Of a stretch of 64,000 bases of DNA, positions 51,134 through 60,293 are shown piece after piece. The DNA is from Schlegelella_A sp965246805. GTDB taxonomy: Bacteria > Pseudomonadota > Gammaproteobacteria > Burkholderiales > Burkholderiaceae_C. Numbering within the stretch: position 1 is the first letter of the stretch; each line of letters opens with the position of its first letter. A program made the translations under genes and the position numbers. The notes beneath the pieces were generated by a model. That model saw nothing but the letters and a program-made list of their open reading frames with translations, had not been told where the DNA came from and ran no database searches. The stretch lies in NCBI GenBank assembly GCA_965246805.1, contig CBDFFO010000009.1:620001-684000 (forward strand), in the 5' to 3' direction.

Positions 51134-51784
51134 TCAAGCGGTGGTGTCGGCGATCCGGGAATCGGCCTCGCGCACTGCATCGCAAAACTGTCGAATCAAG
51201 GCGGCGTCTTTCACGCCGCGCGTCGATTCGACGCCAGAGCTCACGTCAACGGCCCAGGGCCGGACTTGCTCGATGGCGCGGATCACATTTGCAGCATGCA
51301 ACCCACCAGATAAAACGACCGGACGCGGAACGCCGGGCGGAATGAGCGACCAATCGAAGACCTTTCCACTGCCGCCGAACTGCGCGGCATCGGTGTCGAG
51401 CACGAGGCCCGCGGCTCGGGCGAAACGGGCCGAGAAGTCTAGCAAATCGAGCCCTCGCGTCATGCGAACAGCCTTCAGGTAGGGCCTTTGCCAGGTGTCG
51501 CACGACACCGGACTTTCGTCGCCATGGAACTGCAGCAGCAGACCCGGGATCGCGCGCAAGGCGGCTTGAACGGTCTCGACCGGTGCATCGACGAAGAGGC
51601 CCACCGGCGTCACGAACGGGGGCAGCCGACCGGCGAGCTTCGACGCTGTGTCGAGCGAGACGCCGCGCGGGCTCGCGCTGTGGAACACGAAGCCGACCGC
51701 GTCGGCACCGGCGTCAGCGGCAGCCTCGATGTCGCTCTCGCGTCTCACGCCGCAGATCTTGATGCGGGTGCGAACGGTCAGCAT
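51134..51784 (-). CDS. trpF: Phosphoribosylanthranilate isomerase
   Basis: A 216-residue TIM-barrel isomerase of tryptophan synthesis. The catalytic Cys is in RIKICGVRRE; LLQFHGDESP, VLSGGLHAANV and the aspartate in VDVSSGVESTRGVKD are family motifs. It heads trpFBA, whose other trp genes are elsewhere, as usual in Betaproteobacteria. Confidence 0.96.
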   Translation of the reverse strand: MLTVRTRIKICGVRRESDIEAAADAGADAVGFVFHSASPRGVSLDTASKLAGRLPPFVTPVGLFVDAPVETVQAALRAIPGLLLQFHGDESPVSCDTWQRPYLKAVRMTRGLDLLDFSARFARAAGLVLDTDAAQFGGSGKVFDWSLIPPGVPRPVVLSGGLHAANVIRAIEQVRPWAVDVSSGVESTRGVKDAALIRQFCDAVREADSRIADTTA

Positions 51785-51796
51785 CGCTCGGATGCG

Positions 51797-52579
51797 TCAG
51801 GGCCACCAGGGTTCGGTGGCGAGGGGTTCGGGAATGGCATCGGCCGCATCGTAGTACGGACCGTCGAAGTAGAGGCCGGCCGCGGCGAAAGTGGCTGCCG
51901 CCAGACGGCGGTCACGCGCTGCCAGCACCTGGCTCAGCCAGTCGACGTCGCGTTTGCCGCTGCCCACCGCGACGAGAGAGCCCACGATGTTGCGCACCAT
52001 GTGGTGCAGGAACGCGTTGGCGTCGAAGTCGAACCGCCAGTACGGCCCCCGCTGAGAGACGGCGATCTTGCGCAGCGTCTTGATCGGCGATCTGGCCTGG
52101 CATTCCGAGGATCGGAAGGCACTGAAGTCGTGTTCACCCAGCAAGCGATCGGCCGCGGCCTGCAGACGCATGCCGTCGAGCGGCCTAAAGCTCCACCCCA
52201 CCAGCCCTGCTTCGAGGGCCGGCCTGGCCCTCGATTCGCGCAGCATGTAGGTGTAGCGCCGGCCAAGCGCACGGCCGCGTGCATGGAACGAAACCGGCAC
52301 GACGCGCGACCATTGCACCGCGACGTCGAAAGGCAGGAAGCGGTTGCCGCCACGCACCCAGCCGTCTTCGGTGCGTGCGGCCATGCAGTCGAAGTGCACC
52401 ACCTGGTTGATCGCGTGCACACCGGCATCGGTGCGACCCGCCGACACAGTCCGAACCGTTTCGGCGGCAAAGCTCGATAACGCACGTTCGAGCACGTCCT
52501 GCACGGTGTTGCCGCTAGGCTGACTCTGCCAGCCTTCGTACGTCACGCCGCGGTAGCTCACGCCCAGCGCGACGCGCAC
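51797..52579 (-). CDS. truA: tRNA pseudouridine(38-40) synthase
   Basis: A 260-residue enzyme. The catalytic Asp lies in SAGRTDAGVHAINQVVHFDC; FHARGRALGRRYTYML and FLHHMVRNIVGSLVAVG are TruA signatures. GTG is the start codon. It sits between fimV and trpF, a conserved betaproteobacterial order. Confidence 0.96.
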   Translation of the reverse strand: MRVALGVSYRGVTYEGWQSQPSGNTVQDVLERALSSFAAETVRTVSAGRTDAGVHAINQVVHFDCMAARTEDGWVRGGNRFLPFDVAVQWSRVVPVSFHARGRALGRRYTYMLRESRARPALEAGLVGWSFRPLDGMRLQAAADRLLGEHDFSAFRSSECQARSPIKTLRKIAVSQRGPYWRFDFDANAFLHHMVRNIVGSLVAVGSGKRDVDWLSQVLAARDRRLAAATFAAAGLYFDGPYYDAADAIPEPLATEPWWP

Positions 52580-52647
52580 GAGGCTTTCGTCACGCCCGGT
52601 GCGGTCCCGCTCGACCGGCGTCGTTTCCGGTGTCAGCTCGGCGTCGG

Positions 52648-55290
52648 TCAGTGCAGGCTGTCGAGCATGCGCTGCGCCTTGGTCTTGGTCACACCGGTGG
52701 CGGTGGCCAACACCTCGCGGAGCAGATCGCGAGCCCCGTCCTTGTCGCCGATGCGTTCGAACTCTTCAGCGAGTTCGAGCTTGCGCGCGAGCGGGTCTTC
52801 GTCGCCGTCGTCACCGACCGCCGGGAAGTCGATGCTGTGGCTGTCCGACGAGAGCGGCATCGGCGCCGATTCCGGTTTGTCGAGATCGAGCGAGATGCTT
52901 GACAGATCGAACGTCGGCGGGTTGCGCGAATCGGGTCCGGTGTCTCGCGTGAGCTCGGTGGCGCTCAACGGCATCTTCAGGGTCGACGACTGGAACGATG
53001 CCGGCTGGGTGGTGCGTGGCGGCAGCGAGATCGTTTCGTCGAGCGCCATCGGGCGCGATGGCGTGCCAACATCCGGATTGTCGAGGTCGAGATCGAGGTC
53101 CGACATCATGCTGTCGGTCGCCTGGCTGTCGGTCACCGACGTGGCAAAGCGGGATTGTTCCGGTGTCACCGACTGCGGCAACGTGCTCGCACCGAGCGCA
53201 TCGCTCGGCAGCGCGCTGTCGGGCGCGCGGTCGGGTGTGCCGCCCGGCTGGAACAACGGGTTGTCAGGGTCGATCTGCAGACCTAGCTCCTGCGCCTTGG
53301 CCCAGTCCTCACCCTCGCCTCGCGTCAACCCGAACAGCTGGGTCGCGAGCATCTCGAAGCCCTTGGTGTCGCGGCGCTTCGCATAGACCTCGAGCAGCTT
53401 GGTGCGAATCGCCATGCGCTCGGGGTTGCTGCGCATCGCCTCCTTCAAGATCTCTTCGGCTTGCAGGTCACGGCCGTAGGCGAGGTATACGTCCGCTTCG
53501 GCGACCGGGTCGACGTCACCGATGGCGTCGAGCTGGCTCAACGAATACGTCATCGACGACGAGTTGCCGGCGCCGTCGCGCGTGTCGATGCGCTGGCCGC
53601 CACTCGCGCCGAAGAACGAATCGGGCTGCAGCCGGCTCTCGAGGAACGAGGTCTCGCCGCTTTCCTTGCGTGAACGCTTCGCGAACTTGTAGATGCCGAA
53701 CGCAGCGAGCAAAGCCACGAGCAGCCCGCCACCGGCCAACGGAATCGGGTTGTCGGCCATCATGGAATCGAACCAGCTCACGTCCGCTGCCTTCGGCTTC
53801 GGTGGCGGTGGCTTCGCGACGACGACCGGTGGCACGACGACCGGTGCAGATGCGACCGGTGCAGATGCGACCGGCGCGATGACTGGCGCGACGACTGGCG
53901 CGACGACCACCGTAGAAGCGGCCAGCATCGGTGCCGAGGCGGGCGGCGCCACGACGACGGTGGTTGTCGTCGAGGCGGCCGGGGGAGTCGGCATCACGGT
54001 CGGCACCGTTCCGGTCGACGGCACGGTCAGTGCCGGTGTGGCAGGCGGGGGCGCGGGCCGGGTCGCGGACGGCAGCGGTGGTGGCGGCGCGACAACCGGC
54101 GGCGCGGGCGGCGACGCCTTCGCTGGCGGCAAGTTCTTCAAATCCTGAAGGTTGCGGTTCAGTTCGTTTACGCGGGTCGACGAATCCCTTTGCTCGCGAT
54201 CGCGCGAGGCCTGCGCTTCGGCCGCAGCGGTGCCCTTGCTGAGCGTCAGGCGATCCGGGGTCGGCGAGGTCGCCGGTTTGCGGTCCTCGATCTGGGCCTG
54301 GACCTTGCCGCTCGACGTGCGTGTGTCGGCGTCAACCTTCGGTGCGACGATGGTGCTGCCCGCGAGCTTCTGGCGATACGCACCGAAGTCGGCGCTTTGC
54401 GCGGTGATGACCTGGCGCGCTTCGCTTGTCGGAACCGCCGCGGCTGCATCGGCCGACGGCACGGACAACACCACGCCAGCCTTCAGGCGGTTCATGTTAT
54501 CGCCGCTGAACGCACTCGGATTGGCGCGAAACAGAGAGACCAACATCTGATCGAGCGACACACCGGCCCGCTGTGTGCGCGACGCGACCTTCGAAAGCGT
54601 GTCGCCCGACTGCACCTTGTACTCGTCGGCGCCGGTGCCCGATGGCCCGGGCCCGGCAGGCGCGGTCGCGGCCTTCTGCGCCGCTGCATTCGAAGCCGCC
54701 GCGGCCCTCGCGTCGGCGGCTGCCTGACGGGCCGCGGCACGTCGTTCGCGTGCCGTCATCGGCGCGGCGCCGCGCGCCATCGGCGACGTCTCTATTGGCG
54801 AGACGGGTCCGGCTGCGACGGGCGATGATGTTCCAGCAGCTTCCGTCGGCGGCTGCGCGGCCATCCGGACCGGGCTCGGCGGATCGAACAACAGCGTGTA
54901 TTCGCGCACCAGGCGGCCGGTGGCCCACGAGATCTCGAGGATCACGTCGATGAACGGCTCCTGGACCCCTCGATCGCTCGTCAGGCGCACGAAGACCCGG
55001 CCGTCTGCCCGGCGTTGCAGCACCGCCTGCGTGCTCGGCAGCACCGGGTTGTAGTCGACGTTGGCGGCGCGATACGACTCGGGCGGCGCGACGCGGATCT
55101 TCAGGTTCGCGGATTCCTCAGGCGTGAGGCTCGTGACCTCGATTTCGGCGCGCATGGTCTCGCCGAGAGAAGATTGAACCGACAGCTTGCCGAGGCCGAG
55201 TGCGGACGCACCGGGTGAACACAAGCCGAGCAACGCGGCAGCCACGCCCGTGAGGGCGAAGTGCCCGGTGATCGTTGATTTTCTTTTCAA
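52648..55290 (-). CDS. fimV: FimV/HubP family pole-organising protein
   Basis: An 880-residue protein. A signal peptide (LTGVAAALLGLCSPGASA) precedes the FimV N-terminal domain (LGLGKLSVQSSLGETMRAEI), a LysM peptidoglycan-binding domain at about 223-280 (YKVQSGDTLSKVASRTQ), a long Ala/Pro/Val linker at about 390-500, one transmembrane helix at about 514-535 and an acidic cytoplasmic part ending in the conserved FimV C-terminal motif (AQRMLDSLH). FimV supports type IV pilus function and polar localisation. TTG 55290 is the likely start, with GGGAG upstream; the frame is open to 55344. Confidence 0.92.
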   Translation of the reverse strand: MKRKSTITGHFALTGVAAALLGLCSPGASALGLGKLSVQSSLGETMRAEIEVTSLTPEESANLKIRVAPPESYRAANVDYNPVLPSTQAVLQRRADGRVFVRLTSDRGVQEPFIDVILEISWATGRLVREYTLLFDPPSPVRMAAQPPTEAAGTSSPVAAGPVSPIETSPMARGAAPMTARERRAAARQAAADARAAAASNAAAQKAATAPAGPGPSGTGADEYKVQSGDTLSKVASRTQRAGVSLDQMLVSLFRANPSAFSGDNMNRLKAGVVLSVPSADAAAAVPTSEARQVITAQSADFGAYRQKLAGSTIVAPKVDADTRTSSGKVQAQIEDRKPATSPTPDRLTLSKGTAAAEAQASRDREQRDSSTRVNELNRNLQDLKNLPPAKASPPAPPVVAPPPPLPSATRPAPPPATPALTVPSTGTVPTVMPTPPAASTTTTVVVAPPASAPMLAASTVVVAPVVAPVIAPVASAPVASAPVVVPPVVVAKPPPPKPKAADVSWFDSMMADNPIPLAGGGLLVALLAAFGIYKFAKRSRKESGETSFLESRLQPDSFFGASGGQRIDTRDGAGNSSSMTYSLSQLDAIGDVDPVAEADVYLAYGRDLQAEEILKEAMRSNPERMAIRTKLLEVYAKRRDTKGFEMLATQLFGLTRGEGEDWAKAQELGLQIDPDNPLFQPGGTPDRAPDSALPSDALGASTLPQSVTPEQSRFATSVTDSQATDSMMSDLDLDLDNPDVGTPSRPMALDETISLPPRTTQPASFQSSTLKMPLSATELTRDTGPDSRNPPTFDLSSISLDLDKPESAPMPLSSDSHSIDFPAVGDDGDEDPLARKLELAEEFERIGDKDGARDLLREVLATATGVTKTKAQRMLDSLH

Positions 55291-55539
55291 GACGTCTCCC
55301 AGATGGACGAAGCGGGCGTGTGGCCCGCATGTCGCGCGCCACATGTGACCACAGCAAAAAACGATTCAGGCGCTGGTCTCGCTGGTCGCCGGCTCAAAGA
55401 CGGAAATGACCATAACATCAGCGAGATAGGGTGACAAGCTAATGCATCGGCTGACATTCTGGCCGATCGCAGGAGCGCGCCATCTGCACGCCGATGTTGT
55501 GACGCCACAACGACCAGCGGCCCCTCCGATCGCTCGCGA

Positions 55540-56670
55540 TCAGTCTGCCGAACCATTCAAGATGATGCGCAACATCCTGCGCAGGGGCTCCGCCGCACCC
55601 CAGAGCAACTGGTCTCCAACCGTGAAGGCGCCGAGATACTCGGGGCCCATCGCGAGTTTGCGAACACGGCCGACCGGGATCGACAGGGTCCCGGTGACCG
55701 CGACCGGCGTCAGCGCGCGGATCGAATCGGCCTTGGTGTTCGGGATCAATTTCACCCACGCATTGTCGCTGGCGATCACTGCTTCGAGGTCGGCCAGCGG
55801 CACGTCGCGCTTCAGCTTCATCGTCAGCGACTGGCTGTGGCAACGCATCGCACCGATGCGCACGCAGGTTGAATCGATGGGCACGGGGCGCCCGCCTTCT
55901 TTCCGGCCGAGGATCTTGTTGGTCTCGACCCCGCCCTTCCATTCCTCGAGACTGGTGCCGTCGCCGCGATCGGCATCGATCCACGGGATCAGGCTGCCAC
56001 CGAGAGGGACCCCAAACTGGAGAATTTCAGCCGGTGCGAAGCCGCGCTGCCTGTCGGCGATGCGCCTGTCGATCTCGAGGATCGCGGAGGCCGGGTCATC
56101 GAGCAGCGCCCGCACCTCGGCGTTCAACGTGCCGTACTGGGTGAGCAGCTCGCGCATGTGCTGGGCGCCGCCCCCCGATGCCGCCTGATATGTGGTGCAG
56201 GTCATCCACTCGACGAGGTCGGCCTTGAAGAGCGCGCCGACGCCCATCAGCATGCAGCTCACCGTGCAGTTGCCGCCGATGAAGTTGCGCACGCCGCGCT
56301 TCAAGGCGTCGCGGATCACGGGCAGGTTGACGGGGTCAAGCACGATGACGGCGTCGTCGTGCATGCGCAGCGTCTTGGCGGCGTCGATCCAGTAGCCGTT
56401 CCAACCGGCCGCGCGCAAGCGCGGGTAAACGTCGCTCGTGTAGTCGCCACCTTGCGCGCTGATGATCGCGTCGCAGCGTTTCAGCTGGTCGATGTCGAAC
56501 GCGTCGCGCAAGGTTGTTTCGTTGCGCGCCTGCGCGGGCGCCACGCCGCCGGCGTTGCTGGTGCTGAAGAAGAGCGGCTCGATGAGGTCGAAGTCGCGCT
56601 CGGCGGCCATGCGCTCGAGCAGCACTGAACCGACCATGCCGCGCCATCCGACCAAACCCGTCAACATCAT
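55540..56670 (-). CDS. asd: Aspartate-semialdehyde dehydrogenase
   Basis: A 376-residue NADPH enzyme at the branch to lysine, threonine and methionine. GLVGWRGMVGSVLLERM binds NADP, the catalytic cysteine is in IGGNCTVSCMLMG, and TYQAASGGGAQHMREL with the later RIGAMRCHSQSLTMKL are standard for the gram-negative type. ATG 56670 is chosen (GAGG upstream and closest to the family N-terminus) over an in-frame start at 56688. Confidence 0.96.
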   Translation of the reverse strand: MMLTGLVGWRGMVGSVLLERMAAERDFDLIEPLFFSTSNAGGVAPAQARNETTLRDAFDIDQLKRCDAIISAQGGDYTSDVYPRLRAAGWNGYWIDAAKTLRMHDDAVIVLDPVNLPVIRDALKRGVRNFIGGNCTVSCMLMGVGALFKADLVEWMTCTTYQAASGGGAQHMRELLTQYGTLNAEVRALLDDPASAILEIDRRIADRQRGFAPAEILQFGVPLGGSLIPWIDADRGDGTSLEEWKGGVETNKILGRKEGGRPVPIDSTCVRIGAMRCHSQSLTMKLKRDVPLADLEAVIASDNAWVKLIPNTKADSIRALTPVAVTGTLSIPVGRVRKLAMGPEYLGAFTVGDQLLWGAAEPLRRMLRIILNGSAD

Positions 56671-56854
56671 CGCCAAAGCCTCAACCAAGGGCGTTCAAAT
56701 CACAAGGGCGCACATGATGCCGCATGGCATCGCGTCCGCGACGGGCTACATTGTCGTCGGCGCAGCGACTCGCGCCAGCATTCTCACGTTTGATCACAAC
56801 ATTTGCGCGGTCGTCGCTGCGCCGGCGCCTCGTCGGGCTCGAACGGGCTCTGCA

Positions 56855-57934
56855 TCAACCCTGGCGCGCCAGCCGTGCGACGACCGCATCGCCCATGGCA
56901 CGCGTGCCGATCGAACGTTCGCTGCTGGCGGCAATGTCGGCCGTGCGCAGACCGTCGGCGAGCACGCCTTTGACGGCCGCTTCGAGCCGCGCTGCCGCGA
57001 CCGGCTGACCGAGCGAGAATCGCAACATCATCGCGGCCGAGAGCAGACAAGCGAGCGGATTGGCGATTCCTAAGCCGGCGATGTCGGGCGCGCTGCCATG
57101 GCTCGGTTCGTAGAGGCCCTTGCCGTTCGCATCGAGCGAAGCCGAAGGCAGCATGCCGATCGAGCCGGTCAGCATTGCGGCTTCATCGGAAAGGATGTCG
57201 CCGAACATGTTTCCGGTGACGATCACGTCGAAGCTCTTGGGCATGCGCACCAGTTGCATCGCGGCGTTGTCGACGTACAGGTGGTCGAGCTTCACGTCGG
57301 GGTACTGCCGGTGCACGTCGGTCACCACATCGCGCCAGAACTGGAAGGTCTCGAGCACGTTCGCCTTGTCGACGCTCGTGACGCGCCCGTCGCGTTCGCG
57401 CGCCGCCTTGAACGCGACGTGCGCGATGCGTTCGATTTCGGGCCGCGTGTAGCGCATTGTGTCGAACGCTTCGTCGGCGCCGGCGAAAGCGCCGTCGGGC
57501 GACACGCGGCGGCCGCGCGGCTGGCCGAAGTAGATGTCGCCGGTCAGTTCGCGAATGATGAGGATGTCGAGGCCGGCGACGAGTTCGGGCTTGAGGCTCG
57601 ATGCGCCGGTGAGCTCTTCGTAGCAGATGGCGGGGCGCAAGTTCGCGAAAAGGCCGAGCTCCTTGCGCAGGCCGAGGATGGCTTGCTCGGGTCGAAACTG
57701 GCGCTCGAGCGTGTCGTACTTCCAGTCGCCCACGGCGCCGAAGAGCACCGCATCGGCCGCCTTCGCCAGCGCGAGCGTGGCGGGCGGCAACGGGTGGCCA
57801 TGCGCGTCGTAGGCTGCCCCACCGACGGCAGCGTTTTCGAACTCGAAGCGAAGGTCGAGCGCGTGCAGCGCGCGCAGCGTTTCGGCGACGATCTCGGTGC
57901 CGATGCCGTCGCCGGCGAGAACCGCGACCTTCAT
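56855..57934 (-). CDS. leuB: 3-isopropylmalate dehydrogenase
   Basis: A 359-residue NAD-dependent decarboxylating dehydrogenase of leucine synthesis. AVLAGDGIGTEIV is the N-terminus, RELTGDIYFGQPRG and DKANVLETFQFWRDVV are active-site segments, and YEPSHGSAPDIAGLGIANPL is the family signature. Its start overlaps the leuD stop by four bases. Confidence 0.97.
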   Translation of the reverse strand: MKVAVLAGDGIGTEIVAETLRALHALDLRFEFENAAVGGAAYDAHGHPLPPATLALAKAADAVLFGAVGDWKYDTLERQFRPEQAILGLRKELGLFANLRPAICYEELTGASSLKPELVAGLDILIIRELTGDIYFGQPRGRRVSPDGAFAGADEAFDTMRYTRPEIERIAHVAFKAARERDGRVTSVDKANVLETFQFWRDVVTDVHRQYPDVKLDHLYVDNAAMQLVRMPKSFDVIVTGNMFGDILSDEAAMLTGSIGMLPSASLDANGKGLYEPSHGSAPDIAGLGIANPLACLLSAAMMLRFSLGQPVAAARLEAAVKGVLADGLRTADIAASSERSIGTRAMGDAVVARLARQG

Positions 57935-58596
57935 CGACCGACGAGCTCCGAGTCGATGCGTGTGGCGAGCCAGGGCTTGGCCAGCAATCGCTCGGATTCG
58001 TAGGCACGGATTTTCTCGGCGTGGCGCAGCGTGAGCGCGATGTCGTCGAAGCCCCCGAGCAGGCAGTACTTGCGAAACGGCTCGACCTCGAACGCGATCT
58101 CCTCGCCGCCCGGCTTGATGACCACCTGGCGCTCGAGATCGATGGTGAGCGTGTAGCCGACGAAAGCAGCGATCTCGTCGATCAGCCGCGCCACTTCGAA
58201 CTCAGACAATCGAATCGGCAGCAGACCGTTCTTGAAGCAGTTGTTGAAGAAGATGTCGGCGAAGCTCGGCGCGATCAGCGCGCGAAAGCCGTACTGCTCG
58301 AGCGCCCACGGCGCGTGTTCGCGCGACGAGCCGCAACCGAAGTTTTTGCGTGCGACCAGGATTGACGCGCCCTCGTAGCGCCGCTGGTTCAACACGAATT
58401 CGGGGTTCGGTACGCGCGAAGCCGGGTCCTGACCCGGTCCGCCCGGATCGAGATAACGCCATGCGTCGAACAGGTTCTCGCCGAAGCCCGCCTTTCGGAT
58501 CGACTTCAGGAACTGCTTCGGGATGATCGCGTCGGTGTCGACGTTCTCACGGTCCATCGGGGCGACGAGACCCTTGTGCACTCGAAAAGGTGTCAT
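57931..58596 (-). CDS. leuD: 3-isopropylmalate dehydratase small subunit
   Basis: A 221-residue swivel-domain subunit of isopropylmalate isomerase. GLVAPMDRENVDTDAIIPKQ, ARKNFGCGSSREHAPWAL and FADIFFNNCFKNGLLPI are family motifs. It works with LeuC, encoded 116 bases upstream. Confidence 0.97.
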   Translation of the reverse strand: MTPFRVHKGLVAPMDRENVDTDAIIPKQFLKSIRKAGFGENLFDAWRYLDPGGPGQDPASRVPNPEFVLNQRRYEGASILVARKNFGCGSSREHAPWALEQYGFRALIAPSFADIFFNNCFKNGLLPIRLSEFEVARLIDEIAAFVGYTLTIDLERQVVIKPGGEEIAFEVEPFRKYCLLGGFDDIALTLRHAEKIRAYESERLLAKPWLATRIDSELVGR

Positions 58597-58641
58597 GTGA
58601 TCTCCACGGTCGGGATGCCGCGCAGCCGGGCTTCGCGGCGA

Positions 58642-58682
58642 CCCTCACCCCAAGCCTCTCCCGCAGGCGGGAGCGGGGGCTC
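58642..58682. repeat. Short dispersed palindromic repeat between leuC and leuD
   Basis: The gap between leuC and leuD holds CCCTCACCCC followed by a perfect hairpin, CTCCCGC-AG-GCGGGAG (58658-58673), and a G-rich end. This resembles a palindromic intergenic element common in many proteobacterial genomes. No other full copy was seen in this window. Confidence 0.55.
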
Positions 58683-58712
58683 GTTGCGTTGCACGAACAT
58701 ACGCATGCGATT

Positions 58713-60122
58713 TCACGCCAGCCGACGCACGTCGACGAAGTGGCCTTCGATCGCCGCCGCGGCCGCCATCGCCGGGCTCACCAGGTGCGTGCGGCCACCC
58801 GCTCCTTGCCGGCCTTCGAAGTTGCGGTTGCTGGTCGACGCGCAGCGTTCGCCCGGTTCGAGCCGGTCCGCATTCATCGCGAGACACATCGAGCAACCCG
58901 CATCGCGCCATTCGAAACCGGCGTTCCTGAAGACGCTGTCGAGGCCCTCCTGCTCGGCCTGCAGCTTCACGAGACCGGAGCCCGGCACGACCATCGCGAG
59001 GCGCACGTTCGACGCCACGCGCTTACCCAGCCGCCTCACCACCTGCGCGGCCTCGCGCAAGTCCTCGATGCGGGAGTTGGTGCAGGAGCCGATGAACACC
59101 TTGTCGATGCGGATGTCGACGATCGGCTTGTTCGGCTCCAGCGCCATGTAGACCAGTGCACGCTCGATCGCGTCGCGCTTGGCCGGCTCCTTCTCACGCT
59201 CGGGGTCGGGCACGCGGCCGTCGATGTCGGTCACCATCTCTGGCGAGGTTCCCCACGTCACCTGCGGGGCGAGGTTCGAGACGTCCAGCGTTACGACCGC
59301 ATCGAACGACGCATCGGCGTCCGAGCGCAGCGTCTTCCAGTAGCGCAACGCCTGCTCCCAGGCGAGCCCGGTCGGGCTGAACGGCCGGCCCTCGACGTAG
59401 GCGAGCGTCGTGTCGTCGACCGCGATGAGGCCGGCGCGCGCCCCGGCTTCGATCGCCATGTTGCAGACGGTCATGCGGCCTTCCATGCTCAGGGCACGGA
59501 TCGCCGGGCCAGCGAATTCGATCGTGTAGCCGGTGCCGCCGGCCGTGCCGACCTTGCCGATGATCGCGAGCACCACGTCTTTCGCGCTGCAGCCGCGCGG
59601 CAGCGTGCCACCGACATTGATGAGCATGTTCTTCGCCTTGCGCGCGAGCAGCGTCTGCGTCGCGAGCACGTGCTCGACCTCGCTGGTGCCGATGCCGTGC
59701 GCGAGCGCGCCGAACGCGCCGTGCGTCGACGTGTGCGAGTCGCCGCAGACGACCGTCATGCCGGGCAGCGTCGCACCCTGCTCCGGCCCGATCACGTGCA
59801 CGATGCCCTGGCGCACGTCGTTCATCTTGAACTGCGTGATGCCGGTTCGATCGCAGTTGGCATCGAGCGTGTCGACCTGCAGCTTGGAGATCGGGTCGGC
59901 GATGCCGTTCGCGCGGTCGGTGGTCGGCACGTTGTGGTCGCTGACCGCGAGGTTGGCAGAAAGCCGCCAGACCTTGCGGTTCGCGAGAGCGAGCCCGTCG
60001 AAGGCCTGCGGGCTGGTCACCTCGTGCACGAGATGTCGATCGATGTAGAGCACCGCCGTGCCGTCGTCTTCCGAGTGCACGACGTGCTCGTCCCAGATCT
60101 TGTCGTAGAGCGTTCGGCCCAT
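58713..60122 (-). CDS. leuC: 3-isopropylmalate dehydratase large subunit
   Basis: A 469-residue aconitase-family subunit carrying a [4Fe-4S] cluster. VVCGDSHTSTHGAFGALAHG, FIGSCTNSRIEDLREAA and CSMCLAMNADRL contain the cluster cysteines. ATG 60122 (MGRTLYDKIWDEHVV) is chosen as the family start; the frame is open to 60137. It heads the leuC-leuD-leuB-asd run. Confidence 0.97.
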   Translation of the reverse strand: MGRTLYDKIWDEHVVHSEDDGTAVLYIDRHLVHEVTSPQAFDGLALANRKVWRLSANLAVSDHNVPTTDRANGIADPISKLQVDTLDANCDRTGITQFKMNDVRQGIVHVIGPEQGATLPGMTVVCGDSHTSTHGAFGALAHGIGTSEVEHVLATQTLLARKAKNMLINVGGTLPRGCSAKDVVLAIIGKVGTAGGTGYTIEFAGPAIRALSMEGRMTVCNMAIEAGARAGLIAVDDTTLAYVEGRPFSPTGLAWEQALRYWKTLRSDADASFDAVVTLDVSNLAPQVTWGTSPEMVTDIDGRVPDPEREKEPAKRDAIERALVYMALEPNKPIVDIRIDKVFIGSCTNSRIEDLREAAQVVRRLGKRVASNVRLAMVVPGSGLVKLQAEQEGLDSVFRNAGFEWRDAGCSMCLAMNADRLEPGERCASTSNRNFEGRQGAGGRTHLVSPAMAAAAAIEGHFVDVRRLA

Positions 60123-60242
60123 GTCGCTTCGCCCCAATGGTCGGTGGGTGGAAGACGCCAGCGCGTCCGTGCGCCGGCGGCTATGCTTTCGGCAGATTTT
60201 AGGCGTTGTGGAGACAGCCTAGCCCGGGTGCCGGTGCCCATG

Positions 60243-60273
60243 AAAAAAGGGTGCGGCTCACGCCGCACCCTTT
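60243..60273 (-). terminator. Intrinsic terminator after the metalloprotease gene
   Basis: On the minus strand, GGGTGCGGC-GTGA-GCCGCACCC is followed by TTTTTTCA. It ends the three-gene minus-strand unit and separates it from leuC. Confidence 0.88.
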
Positions 60274-60293
60274 CGTCTCGAGCGGCCGGCCTG

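Noticed and set aside
53800..54130. Low-complexity repeats (GCGACC/GGCGCG runs) as a separate tandem repeat feature
   Set aside because: They are the Ala/Pro/Val linker of FimV and are explained by its coding sequence.
58642..58682. The hairpin between leuC and leuD as a terminator
   Set aside because: No T-tract, and leuC and leuD must be expressed together; it resembles a dispersed intergenic repeat.
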